A stretch of DNA of 6,067 nucleotides from Methanobacteriota archaeon (GCA_030637925.1 DAOWFR010000061.1:1-6067); one strand, 5' to 3'. Positions 1 to 5,207 are shown, numbered from the stretch's first letter. The notes: generated from the letters alone by a model not told the origin. Program-made: numbers and translations.

Positions 1-407
1 AATTTTTTAATAATTATTTTCCACTCCTCTGTTGAGAGCTCTCTTGTCTTGTTGTAAGGCTTTCGGATTGAGCAGTATTCACACCTCATATTGCATACAG
101 AAGTTATGCCCAGATGTGCTATGATAGGTGATTTAAAGACTGGTTTGTTTGAATTATGATGCAATAATTTTTGAGAATATTCAATAGAAACCTTTTTTGG
201 TGTATAACCTTCAAAATTTGTCATCTCATAATAACAGAGCTTGTTAAAGAAATCATGATGTTCTTTTGGAAAATGTTTTTGCTGAGCAAATTTTTTGAAT
301 ATTATGTATTCATGAAGGGATAACTCCAGAACCATCCCTCTCTTATTAAAAAGAATATAATTATTTCCTTCTTTTTCAATTTTGATTATATTTTTTATCA
401 CAATCAT
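1..407 (-). CDS. Radical SAM enzyme, N-terminal part (cut by window edge)
   Basis: The reading frame starts at ATG 407 (a GTG two codons later, 401, is the alternative) and stays open for 135 codons to the window edge, so the catalytic barrel and C-terminus are missing. Residues 105-112 read CNMRCEYC, the CxxxCxxC motif that binds the [4Fe-4S] cluster used to cleave S-adenosylmethionine; the preceding HLGITSV is the usual first beta strand of the barrel. Residues 1-40 look like a small beta-hairpin plus helix (IIKIEKEGNNYILF, then GMVLELSLHEY). This recalls the PqqD-like/RRE peptide-binding or SPASM-family N-terminal domains, but that is inference. A radical SAM enzyme is clear; substrate and subfamily cannot be read from this fragment. 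It is divergent from the TrmB-like gene, with 102 bases between the starts. Confidence 0.88.
   Translation of the reverse strand, partial: MIVIKNIIKIEKEGNNYILFNKRGMVLELSLHEYIIFKKFAQQKHFPKEHHDFFNKLCYYEMTNFEGYTPKKVSIEYSQKLLHHNSNKPVFKSPIIAHLGITSVCNMRCEYCSIRKPYNKTRELSTEEWKIIIKK
72..95 (-). other. Radical SAM CxxxCxxC cluster-binding motif
   Basis: Codons for residues 105-112 (C-N-M-R-C-E-Y-C). The three cysteines, at 105, 109 and 112, have exact radical SAM spacing and are expected to hold three irons of the [4Fe-4S] cluster, leaving the fourth for SAM. Confidence 0.9.
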
Positions 408-419
408 AATACAGTGTTT

Positions 420-434
420 TAATATAAATAAAAG
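420..434 (-). promoter_or_regulatory. Candidate TATA region for the radical SAM gene
   Basis: On the minus strand this reads CTTTTATTTATATTA. The box centre lies about 20-24 bases from ATG 407 and 25-28 from GTG 401, so transcription could start at or very near the start codon. No Shine-Dalgarno sequence is seen. The region is so AT-rich that the exact box is uncertain. Confidence 0.35.
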
Positions 435-476
435 TTAGTTTTATTTTTTTATCATAGTGTTTTATTTTTGCAAAGA

Positions 477-484
477 TTTAAATA
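477..484 (+). promoter_or_regulatory. TATA box of the TrmB-like gene (leaderless layout)
   Basis: TTTAAATA is preceded by the purine-rich CAAAGA, a plausible TFB recognition element. Its centre lies about 29 bases before ATG 510 and its end 26 bases before it, so the transcript should begin at or within a few bases of the start codon. No ribosome binding site lies between. Confidence 0.6.
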
Positions 485-509
485 ACTCCTCTACTTCCCT
501 CCAAAATAG

Positions 510-1349
510 ATGGCATTAAAAGAATCAGACATAAAATCAATAATAAAATATGTAAAAAAAGAACCTAGAACAGTCCAAGATATATCTAGGCTTATAAAAA
601 AGAGCTGGGTCACAACAGACTCTTACCTGAAACAGATAAAAGAAAACACAGGACTTATTGACATAAAGACCTTTAGAAAAGGAACACAAGCAGCACTAAA
701 GATAGTATCCTATAATCAGGCTGATGCTCCCATCTATGACGAGGTAAGAGACAGCCTCTTCAACCAGATAAGAAATAGCAAGACAAAACAGGATTTTGAT
801 TTCATGGATCTATACCAGTTTGTTCCTGACAACAAAAAGAGGACTTTTACAGAAGAATACAAAGAAGAAGAGATATCAAAGAAACAGCAAATCATCTCAC
901 TGTTCAGACAAGCAAAAAACCAGGTTTATTGTTTTTCAGGAAATCTTTCTTTTATAAACATGAAAGAAAAAAACACCAAAATTTTTTCAGTAATTGAGGA
1001 GCTTGCCAAAAGAAAAGTAGTATTCAAAATACTTTGCAGGGTGAATGTCGCATCGCTCAGCAACCTTAACAAACTTTCAAAGTTAATTGTAAAGTATCCT
1101 AGCTCTTTTGAGATAAGACACTGCTACCAACCCCTAAGAGGATTTATTATTGACGACAAGATTGCTAGGTTCAAGAGGGAAGAACAGTTAAAAACATACA
1201 AGAAAGGTGAGTTACACAAGAACATAAGAATCTTCTATGAGATCTATGACACAGACTGGATATCATGGCTTCAAAAGGTTTTCTGGAACCTGTTTAGGTC
1301 TTCGCTGGAATACAACGAACGTCTTAAAGAACTTCAAAAGATATTCTAA
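510..1349 (+). CDS. TrmB-like winged-helix protein with PLD-like C-terminal domain
   Basis: This 279-residue protein is probably a DNA-binding transcription regulator. Residues 1-65 look like a winged helix-turn-helix: a helix at 5-16, the TVQDISRLI and VTTDSYLKQIKE helices at about 21-45, and a lysine/arginine wing at 50-60. A charged linker follows (about 85-125). Residues 126-275 resemble the degenerate phospholipase D-like fold found in archaeal TrmB-type regulators: QIISLFRQAKNQVYCFSG, then VVFKILCRV, then IRHCYQPLRGFIIDDKIARF. The last segment matches the shape of an HxK...D motif, but the catalytic HxK is not intact, so it is more likely a ligand-sensing or dimerisation domain than an enzyme. 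ATG 510 is chosen because a TATA box sits at leaderless distance. It is divergent from the radical SAM gene, and may regulate it; that is inference from position. Confidence 0.72.
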   Translation: MALKESDIKSIIKYVKKEPRTVQDISRLIKKSWVTTDSYLKQIKENTGLIDIKTFRKGTQAALKIVSYNQADAPIYDEVRDSLFNQIRNSKTKQDFDFMDLYQFVPDNKKRTFTEEYKEEEISKKQQIISLFRQAKNQVYCFSGNLSFINMKEKNTKIFSVIEELAKRKVVFKILCRVNVASLSNLNKLSKLIVKYPSSFEIRHCYQPLRGFIIDDKIARFKREEQLKTYKKGELHKNIRIFYEIYDTDWISWLQKVFWNLFRSSLEYNERLKELQKIF

Positions 1350-1355
1350 AAAAGC

Positions 1356-1367
1356 AACCTTTATATA
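1356..1367 (+). promoter_or_regulatory. Promoter of the histone-fold gene
   Basis: AACC followed by TTTATATA (1360-1367), a near-ideal archaeal TATA box. It resembles the AACCTTTATTAA boxes of the HAD and TPM genes. A start about 26 bases downstream (near 1390) would leave a leader of about 29 bases before ATG 1419. Confidence 0.65.
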
Positions 1368-1406
1368 CTCCTACTAAGTTTTCTTTTTCAAATAATAACA
1401 GTTAGC

Positions 1407-1414
1407 GGGGTGGT
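1407..1414 (+). promoter_or_regulatory. Shine-Dalgarno-like site of the histone-fold gene
   Basis: GGGGTGGT ends 4 bases before ATG 1419. It is a partial match to the GGAGGTGAT consensus and supports this ATG over the internal one at residue 4. Confidence 0.5.
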
Positions 1415-1418
1415 AATC

Positions 1419-1589
1419 ATGCCAGAAATGCTGATTATAAAAGCCAAGATAAAGGAGGCATGCGGTGACATGAGTGTTGCTGCTGACTTTGTTGAAGCTC
1501 TTAATGAGAAGGCTAATGAGCTGGTTAAAAAGGCTTGTTGGAGAGCCAAGGAGAATGGTAGAAGAACAGTTATGGGTAAGGATGTTTAA
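1419..1589 (+). CDS. Short archaeal histone-fold protein
   Basis: The 56-residue product begins MPEMLIIKAKIKEA and ends GRRTVMGKDV. The pattern fits a histone fold: a short first helix (about 5-15), a loop with SVAADF, a long central helix (about 23-46, VEALNEKANELVKKACWRAKEN), then loop GRRT and VMGKDV. The RT pair after the long helix matches the GRKT loop that contacts DNA in archaeal histones, where GRKTIKAEDI is typical. Canonical archaeal histones run to about 65-70 residues; here the protein stops right after the KDV, so the third helix is essentially missing. A related short DUF1931-like histone-fold group occurs in small archaeal genomes (from memory). Likely role is DNA binding and chromatin organisation, as a dimer. 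Its stop overlaps the stop of the convergent coiled-coil gene. Confidence 0.8.
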   Translation: MPEMLIIKAKIKEACGDMSVAADFVEALNEKANELVKKACWRAKENGRRTVMGKDV

Positions 1590-1810
1590 ATTTCTTTTTT
1601 CTTATTCTTAATAATCTTTTTCAAATCATCAATCTTGTTCTCAAAAGAATTAAGTACTTCAGGATTAATGCCTTTTTCTTTTTGAATAATAAGCTCTTCT
1701 TCTGCCATCATGAGCTCTGCTTCTAGCTTGTTCAGCTCTCTTGCCTTGTTCTGCTTGGCATGCATGATTGCTTTTACAAAGAAATCCTTTACAGGACTGG
1801 TAAGCATCAT
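1586..1810 (-). CDS. Small coiled-coil protein, function unknown
   Basis: This is a 74-residue, highly charged, mostly helical protein with no recognised catalytic motif. Residues 18-47 (NKARELNKLEAELMMAEEELIIQKEKG) and 50-72 (PEVLNSFENKIDDLKKIIKNKKK) have heptad-like spacing of L, M and I. They look like two helices joined by GINPE, that is a helical hairpin or oligomerisation module. The C-terminus is strongly basic. Its ATG overlaps the TGA of the upstream coiled-coil gene (ATGA, 1807-1810), so the two are almost certainly translationally coupled and their products may interact. There are two adjacent ATG codons; the first is chosen because of the overlap. The last codons overlap the histone-fold stop on the other strand. 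I do not recognise the family. Confidence 0.75.
   Translation of the reverse strand: MMLTSPVKDFFVKAIMHAKQNKARELNKLEAELMMAEEELIIQKEKGINPEVLNSFENKIDDLKKIIKNKKKEI
1591..1607 (+). terminator. Candidate U-rich terminator of the histone-fold gene
   Basis: TTTCTTTTTTCTTATTC begins one base after the histone-fold stop codon. Archaeal RNA polymerase terminates at such U-rich runs without needing a hairpin. The tract lies inside the lysine-rich last codons of the opposite-strand gene, so it does two jobs if real. Confidence 0.5.
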
Positions 1811-2310
1811 TTTCTAGAGAATAATCTTCTGCGCTTTTTTCTTAAAGCAGGCCTTGATGGTGTTGTTCCTAGACCTGGGGGTGGTCCTGGAGGAGGGGGT
1901 GCCTTGGCTAAGAAGTCTTCTGCAAATGAGTCAGGTTTTGGAGGAAGCATACTAGGACCCTTAGGAGGAGGCACGAGTGGTGGAGGAGAAGGTTTTTCTG
2001 GTCCCTTCATCTCCTTTATCATGTCAGCAACTGTTACTAATCCCCGAGCTATTTCCTCGTTCTGGTCTTTTATGGTTTTTAAGTCCTTTCCAGGGCTACT
2101 ATCAGTATATTGTTTTGCCAGGTCTGCTTCTGCCTTGGTAAAGATGTCAATAAGCTTTCTCACACTATGGTTAAGGTTGTTAGTGGCTTCAAGAATAGTC
2201 TCTCCTTCTTTTAAGTCTCCAAAAGGATGTTTTTTTAAGTGCTCAACCTCTTTCTTAAGAGTTTCTAGTTCGTGCTTTGGAAGCAACTCATACTCCTCAT
2301 CCTCTGCCAA
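1807..2310 (-). CDS. Coiled-coil protein with proline-rich tail and basic end, function unknown
   Basis: The product is 167 residues from TTG 2310. The N-terminal part, beginning MAEDEEYELLPKHELETL, is acidic and then coiled-coil (about 10-30); a second helical region covers about 40-100 and includes IKDQNEEIARGLVTVADMIKEM. The rest is disordered and proline-rich (SPPPLVPPPKG, APPPPGPPPG), ending in the basic RKKRRRLFSRK. Proteins with this EYELLP...helical...polyproline-basic plan seem common in DPANN genomes, without known function (from memory). The basic end could bind nucleic acid or membrane; the PPP runs should need aIF5A for smooth translation. Start choice: a GTG at 2322 lies inside the Shine-Dalgarno sequence GAGGTGGT, whereas TTG 2310 sits 9 bases from GAGGTG, so TTG is preferred. 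It lies downstream of the thermosome gene on the same strand and is coupled to the small coiled-coil gene. Confidence 0.75.
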   Translation of the reverse strand: MAEDEEYELLPKHELETLKKEVEHLKKHPFGDLKEGETILEATNNLNHSVRKLIDIFTKAEADLAKQYTDSSPGKDLKTIKDQNEEIARGLVTVADMIKEMKGPEKPSPPPLVPPPKGPSMLPPKPDSFAEDFLAKAPPPPGPPPGLGTTPSRPALRKKRRRLFSRK

Positions 2311-2317
2311 AGAAAAT

Positions 2318-2325
2318 ACCACCTC
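2318..2325 (-). promoter_or_regulatory. Shine-Dalgarno site that decides the coiled-coil gene start
   Basis: On the minus strand this reads GAGGTGGT, a good Shine-Dalgarno match. It contains the GTG (2322-2320) that would otherwise be the longest start and is correctly spaced for TTG at 2310-2308. Confidence 0.6.
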
Positions 2326-2360
2326 TTTTTTTGCTATTAATACTAGTTTTAGTTTGAAAA

Positions 2361-2370
2361 GTTTATATAA
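2361..2370 (-). promoter_or_regulatory. TATA-like box upstream of the coiled-coil pair
   Basis: Minus-strand TTATATAAAC lies in the 75-base gap between the thermosome stop and TTG 2310. A start about 26 bases on, near 2339, would give a leader of about 29 bases containing the Shine-Dalgarno site. No U-rich terminator is seen in the gap, so read-through from the thermosome gene is also possible. Confidence 0.5.
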
Positions 2371-2385
2371 TTTTCGTTTATATTC

Positions 2386-4023
2386 TTAGTACTCAGGCAT
2401 ACCACCAGGAGGCATACCTTGAGGCATGGTTGGTCCTGCTTCTGCTCCTGTGCCAGCAATAACATCATCAATTCTTAATATCATAACAGCTACTTCTGCT
2501 GCAGAGCTTACTGCTTGGGTCTTAATCTTTAATGGCTCAATTATTCCTTGTTTCCAAGCATCAATCATCTTGCCTGTGAAAACATTAATACCAGCCCATT
2601 TCTGTTTTTTATCATGAGCAGCTCTTAGCTCTGTTAATACATCAATTGGGTCAAGACCAGCATTCTCTGCCAAAGTTCTAGGAATGATTTCCATTGCTTC
2701 TGCAAAGGCCTTAACAGCTAGTTGCTCTCTGCCACTAAGAGACTCAGAATAATTTAGTAAATCCCTGCTAAGCTCAATCTCAGAAGCTCCTGCTCCTGCA
2801 ACAGCCTTGTTATTCTTAAGAGCAGCTATGGCATCACCAATAGCATCCTCAACAGCTCTTTTTACTTCATCAACAACATGCTCTGTGCTGCCTCTAACTA
2901 AAAGAGTAACTGCTTTGGGATTACTGCACTTCATAACATAAGTCATTGACTCATCACCAATCTTAACTTCCTCTACTATTCCTGCTTTTCCAAGGTCTTT
3001 AGGTGATAAGTCATTTAAATCAGTAACAATGCTTGCACCTGTTGCTTTTGAGAGTTTCTCCATATCACTCTTACTAATCCTTCTAGCAGCAAATATTCCT
3101 TTTTTTGCAAGGAAGTGCTGGGCAGTATCATCAACTCCTTTTTGACAGAACAAAACACTAGCTCCTGAAGAAGCTATCTTATGAACCATTTTTTTAAGCA
3201 TGTTCTCTTCCATGTCAAGAAATGCCTGCATCTTCTCAGGGTCTGTTATACTGATTTTAGCATCAATCTCAGTGTTCTTTACTTCAATAGCAGAGTCAAT
3301 CAATGTAATCTTAGCATTTTCAACTTTTTTAGGCATAGAAGAATGAATTCTTTCCTTATCAAGAACAATACCTTCTATAAGAATTGAGTCTTCTACTCCT
3401 CCACCTATTTTCTTTTCAAGCTTAATATCATCCTTATCCATGTTATTACCTTCTTTGGTCTTGGTAGTAATCCTATTAACACCTTTAACAACCAAGTCTG
3501 CTAGTAAGTCCTTTGAGCTCTCAGCTCCTTTACCAGTCATGGCAGTAACAGCAATATTCTTTAACAGAGCATCATCGCCTTCTTTAACATTCTCAGCAAT
3601 ACTATTAAGAATCACTTTTGCTTTTTCACCTGCTAATCTATAGCCCTTGGCAATAACTGTTGGATGAATCTCCTGGTCAAGTAGGTCTTCTGCTTTTTTT
3701 AAGAGTTCACCTGCCAGTACAACTGCTGTTGTTGTTCCATCACCAACCTCATCTTCCTGAGTCTTAGCAACCTCAACAATCATCTTAGCACTTGGATGCT
3801 CAATATTCATTTCTTCAAGTATTGTAATACCATCATTAGTAACAGTAACATCTCCTACACTATCAACAATCATCTTATCCATGCCCTTAGGACCTAATGT
3901 AGTTCTGACTGTTTCTGCTACCAGCTTAGCAGCCATAATATTCATTCTCTGAGCATCCTTGCCAGTAGTCCTCCTAGTATTCTCAGGAAGGATAAATATT
4001 GGTTGAACTTCCTTATTAGCCAT
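2386..4023 (-). CDS. thsA: Thermosome subunit (group II chaperonin)
   Basis: This 545-residue protein is full length for the family. It is the subunit of the double-ring, ATP-driven chaperonin that folds proteins in the archaeal cytoplasm, closing its chamber with a built-in lid rather than a GroES partner. Equatorial nucleotide-site motifs are intact: TLGPKGMDKM (42-51), VTNDG (61-65), GDGTTT (94-99), the VEDA aspartate D393 expected to act in ATP hydrolysis, and GAGASEIEL (410-418). The intermediate and apical domains occupy about 150-400; the helical protrusion lid lies near 245-275 (EVKNTEIDAKISITDPEKMQ). The tail ends PQGMPPGGMPEY, like the GGM-rich tails of other thermosomes. The start is backed by a strong Shine-Dalgarno sequence. 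Only one subunit gene is visible, so homo-oligomer versus hetero-oligomer cannot be judged, and the symbol denotes the family rather than a specific paralogue. Confidence 0.97.
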   Translation of the reverse strand: MANKEVQPIFILPENTRRTTGKDAQRMNIMAAKLVAETVRTTLGPKGMDKMIVDSVGDVTVTNDGITILEEMNIEHPSAKMIVEVAKTQEDEVGDGTTTAVVLAGELLKKAEDLLDQEIHPTVIAKGYRLAGEKAKVILNSIAENVKEGDDALLKNIAVTAMTGKGAESSKDLLADLVVKGVNRITTKTKEGNNMDKDDIKLEKKIGGGVEDSILIEGIVLDKERIHSSMPKKVENAKITLIDSAIEVKNTEIDAKISITDPEKMQAFLDMEENMLKKMVHKIASSGASVLFCQKGVDDTAQHFLAKKGIFAARRISKSDMEKLSKATGASIVTDLNDLSPKDLGKAGIVEEVKIGDESMTYVMKCSNPKAVTLLVRGSTEHVVDEVKRAVEDAIGDAIAALKNNKAVAGAGASEIELSRDLLNYSESLSGREQLAVKAFAEAMEIIPRTLAENAGLDPIDVLTELRAAHDKKQKWAGINVFTGKMIDAWKQGIIEPLKIKTQAVSSAAEVAVMILRIDDVIAGTGAEAGPTMPQGMPPGGMPEY

Positions 4024-4033
4024 TTTAATCTGA

Positions 4034-4039
4034 ACCTCC
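4034..4039 (-). promoter_or_regulatory. Shine-Dalgarno site of the thermosome gene
   Basis: Minus-strand GGAGGT lies 10 bases before ATG 4023, the strongest ribosome binding site in the window. It fits a highly translated chaperone. Confidence 0.75.
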
Positions 4040-4062
4040 AGTTAGTTAAAAAATAAGTATTA

Positions 4063-4081
4063 CTATTAGACGCGAGAATAG
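4063..4081. promoter_or_regulatory. Imperfect inverted repeat near the thermosome transcription start
   Basis: CTATT and AATAG arms (5 bp each) flank 9 bases containing CGCG at 4071-4074. The element sits between the TATA box and the leader, around the predicted start site, where an archaeal repressor would block transcription. It could be an operator for heat control, but the arms are short and it may be chance. Confidence 0.25.
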
Positions 4082-4087
4082 ACAATT

Positions 4088-4097
4088 GTTTAAAAAC
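4088..4097 (-). promoter_or_regulatory. TATA box of the thermosome gene
   Basis: Minus-strand GTTTTTAAAC is preceded by CCATAAA. A start about 26 bases on, near 4066, gives a leader of about 43 bases that carries the GGAGGT site. Confidence 0.55.
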
Positions 4098-4133
4098 TTT
4101 ATGGAAGAATGTCTTGTAGGGACGGATAGAAAG

Positions 4134-4448
4134 TTAAATGCCTACAGTTAATTCCATATTAAATGCAAAATGTGTTATTAAAGTCATGAATATTATTAAT
4201 AGGATGTATATTACAAAAGTTATAATTGGTAATATGGCCCTCTCTTTGTTTCTTCGAATCTGAACAATACTTATTATGTTAAGTACCAAGCTTATAACAC
4301 TAATTATTATCAGAATAATTAGTTCAGAACGAAATAATAAAGTCGACATAATATTAAAATCAAAATAAATTGTTCTGAAAACAACAATATAAATAAAGAC
4401 AAAAATAGATATTAATAATGAGACAACAGACAATAGCTTTATTCTCAT
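4134..4448 (-). CDS. Small three-helix membrane protein, function unknown
   Basis: The 104-residue product is almost all hydrophobic. Predicted membrane helices lie at about 5-24 (LLSVVSLLISIFVFIYIVVF), 42-63 (ELIILIIISVISLVLNIISIVQ) and 71-92 (AILPIITFVIYILLIIFMTL). The only notably charged loop, IRRNKER (64-70), lies between helices 2 and 3 and is positive, so by the positive-inside rule it faces the cytoplasm. No catalytic or transporter motif is recognisable. The DNA is visibly more AT-rich than the neighbouring thermosome gene, partly because of the I/L/F content. ATG 4448 has a TATA box at leaderless distance. It points towards the thermosome gene with a gap of 110 bases but is probably a separate transcript. 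Assigned as a real gene because of the coherent helix pattern and promoter; family unknown. Confidence 0.65.
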   Translation of the reverse strand: MRIKLLSVVSLLISIFVFIYIVVFRTIYFDFNIMSTLLFRSELIILIIISVISLVLNIISIVQIRRNKERAILPIITFVIYILLIIFMTLITHFAFNMELTVGI

Positions 4449-4470
4449 ATTCGGATATATAAATATTGTA

Positions 4471-4480
4471 TTTTATAAAA
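4471..4480 (-). promoter_or_regulatory. TATA box of the three-helix membrane protein gene
   Basis: TTTTATAAAA, preceded on the minus strand by CAAAAG, is centred about 28 bases from ATG 4448. This predicts a leaderless transcript. A second AT-rich stretch (ATTTATATAT) lies closer, but too near the ATG to act as its TATA box. Confidence 0.5.
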
Positions 4481-4507
4481 CTTTTGATGTTTGATTTGCG
4501 TTTAACA

Positions 4508-4517
4508 GTTTATAAAC
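4508..4517. repeat. Perfect 10-bp palindrome in the divergent intergenic region
   Basis: GTTTATAAAC reads the same on both strands and lies between the divergent membrane-protein and HAD promoters. It could be a regulator site or a bidirectional TATA-like element; in such AT-rich DNA it may also be chance. Confidence 0.35.
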
Positions 4518-4554
4518 AAAAAATTTAGATTTTATGTTTTTAAGAGACAAATTT

Positions 4555-4586
4555 TTCCAAAACCTTTATTAACATTAACTTTATTC
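4555..4586 (+). promoter_or_regulatory. Promoter of the HAD gene, copy 1 of a duplicated 32-bp element
   Basis: The element contains AACCTTTATTAACATTAACT; the TATA-like CTTTATTAA (4564-4572) is centred 29 bases before ATG 4597, so transcription should start at or near the ATG. It matches 5208-5239 over 32 bases with one mismatch (A at 4560, C at 5213). Confidence 0.7.
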
Positions 4587-4596
4587 TCGAAAATCC

Positions 4597-5199
4597 ATGA
4601 TAGAAACTGTAATATTTGATTTGGCAGAAGTCTGTATACAAGGATTGGTTGGTATTGAGGAACAAATAGCAGAAATAGCAGGGATTTCAGAGAGTGAAGT
4701 ATACAAACATTTAATAGGAGAAAAAATATATGCTCTGTTTAAAGGTAAGCTTTCTGAAGAAGAATATTGGAACCAAGTGATTAAGGAAGGAAGTTATAAC
4801 TTATCTGTTGATTTTTTTAAATCCGCTGTTCGTAATAATTTCAAGGAAATACCAGGAACAAAAAATGTCATTAAAGCCTTAAAAAGAAAAGGTTTTAAAA
4901 TAGGATTACTATCTGATCATGCAAGAGAATGGATTAGTTATATTGAGCCCAGGTTTTCATTTTTAAATTGGTTTGATGAAAAATGTTTTTCATTTGAATC
5001 AGGCCATACAAAACGTTCTGCTAAAAGCTTTGAATACGCATTACAAAGAGTAGATTCTAATCCTAAAACAACCCTGTTCATAGATGATTGGTCTAGGAAT
5101 CTTAAAGTAGCTCGTTCTGCAGGCATCGGGTATGTGTATCAATTTGTTAATGCTGAAAAACTTAGAAAAGCTTTACCTGAATTTGGGATTGAATTGTAA
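4597..5199 (+). CDS. HAD-like hydrolase with a variant motif I
   Basis: This 200-residue single-domain protein has a helical cap inserted after motif I (about 15-85). HAD motifs can be followed: motif I VIFDLAEV with nucleophile D8, motif II LLSD with S106, motif III lysine K139 in the GHTKR segment, and motif IV FIDDWSRNLKVARSAGI with D163 and D164. This is the haloacid dehalogenase-like/phosphatase fold of HAD subfamily IA, which usually hydrolyses small phosphorylated substrates through an aspartyl-phosphate with Mg2+. Two departures stand out. Position +2 after the nucleophile is alanine (A10) instead of the acid/base aspartate, although many FDLGGV-type members also lack it. The proline normally after the motif III lysine is arginine (R140). 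Substrate unknown. It is transcribed from a promoter shared in sequence with the next gene. Confidence 0.85.
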   Translation: MIETVIFDLAEVCIQGLVGIEEQIAEIAGISESEVYKHLIGEKIYALFKGKLSEEEYWNQVIKEGSYNLSVDFFKSAVRNNFKEIPGTKNVIKALKRKGFKIGLLSDHAREWISYIEPRFSFLNWFDEKCFSFESGHTKRSAKSFEYALQRVDSNPKTTLFIDDWSRNLKVARSAGIGYVYQFVNAEKLRKALPEFGIEL

Positions 5200-5207
5200 T
5201 GTTATAA

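Noticed and set aside
2341..2385. A terminator after the thermosome gene.
   Set aside because: The minus-strand sequence here has no run of five or more T and no stable hairpin, so I could not support one.
1760..2389. A 209-codon open frame on the plus strand with a glycine-rich segment.
   Set aside because: It is the antisense shadow of the proline-rich coiled-coil gene: CCN proline codons read as GGN glycine on the other strand. It has no promoter or ribosome site, and the minus-strand frame has coherent helices, a Shine-Dalgarno site and an ATGA overlap.
2426..3643. Three short plus-strand open frames inside the thermosome gene.
   Set aside because: They lie wholly antisense to a clearly recognised full-length gene and show no domain or start signal of their own.
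4082..4133. A possible small RNA or regulatory leader in the gap next to the membrane-protein gene.
   Set aside because: The gap is short and contains the thermosome promoter; no stable structure or separate promoter could be recognised by eye.
4938..5126. A 62-codon minus-strand frame within the HAD gene.
   Set aside because: Antisense to the motif III-IV region of a recognisable HAD protein; no promoter or family resemblance.
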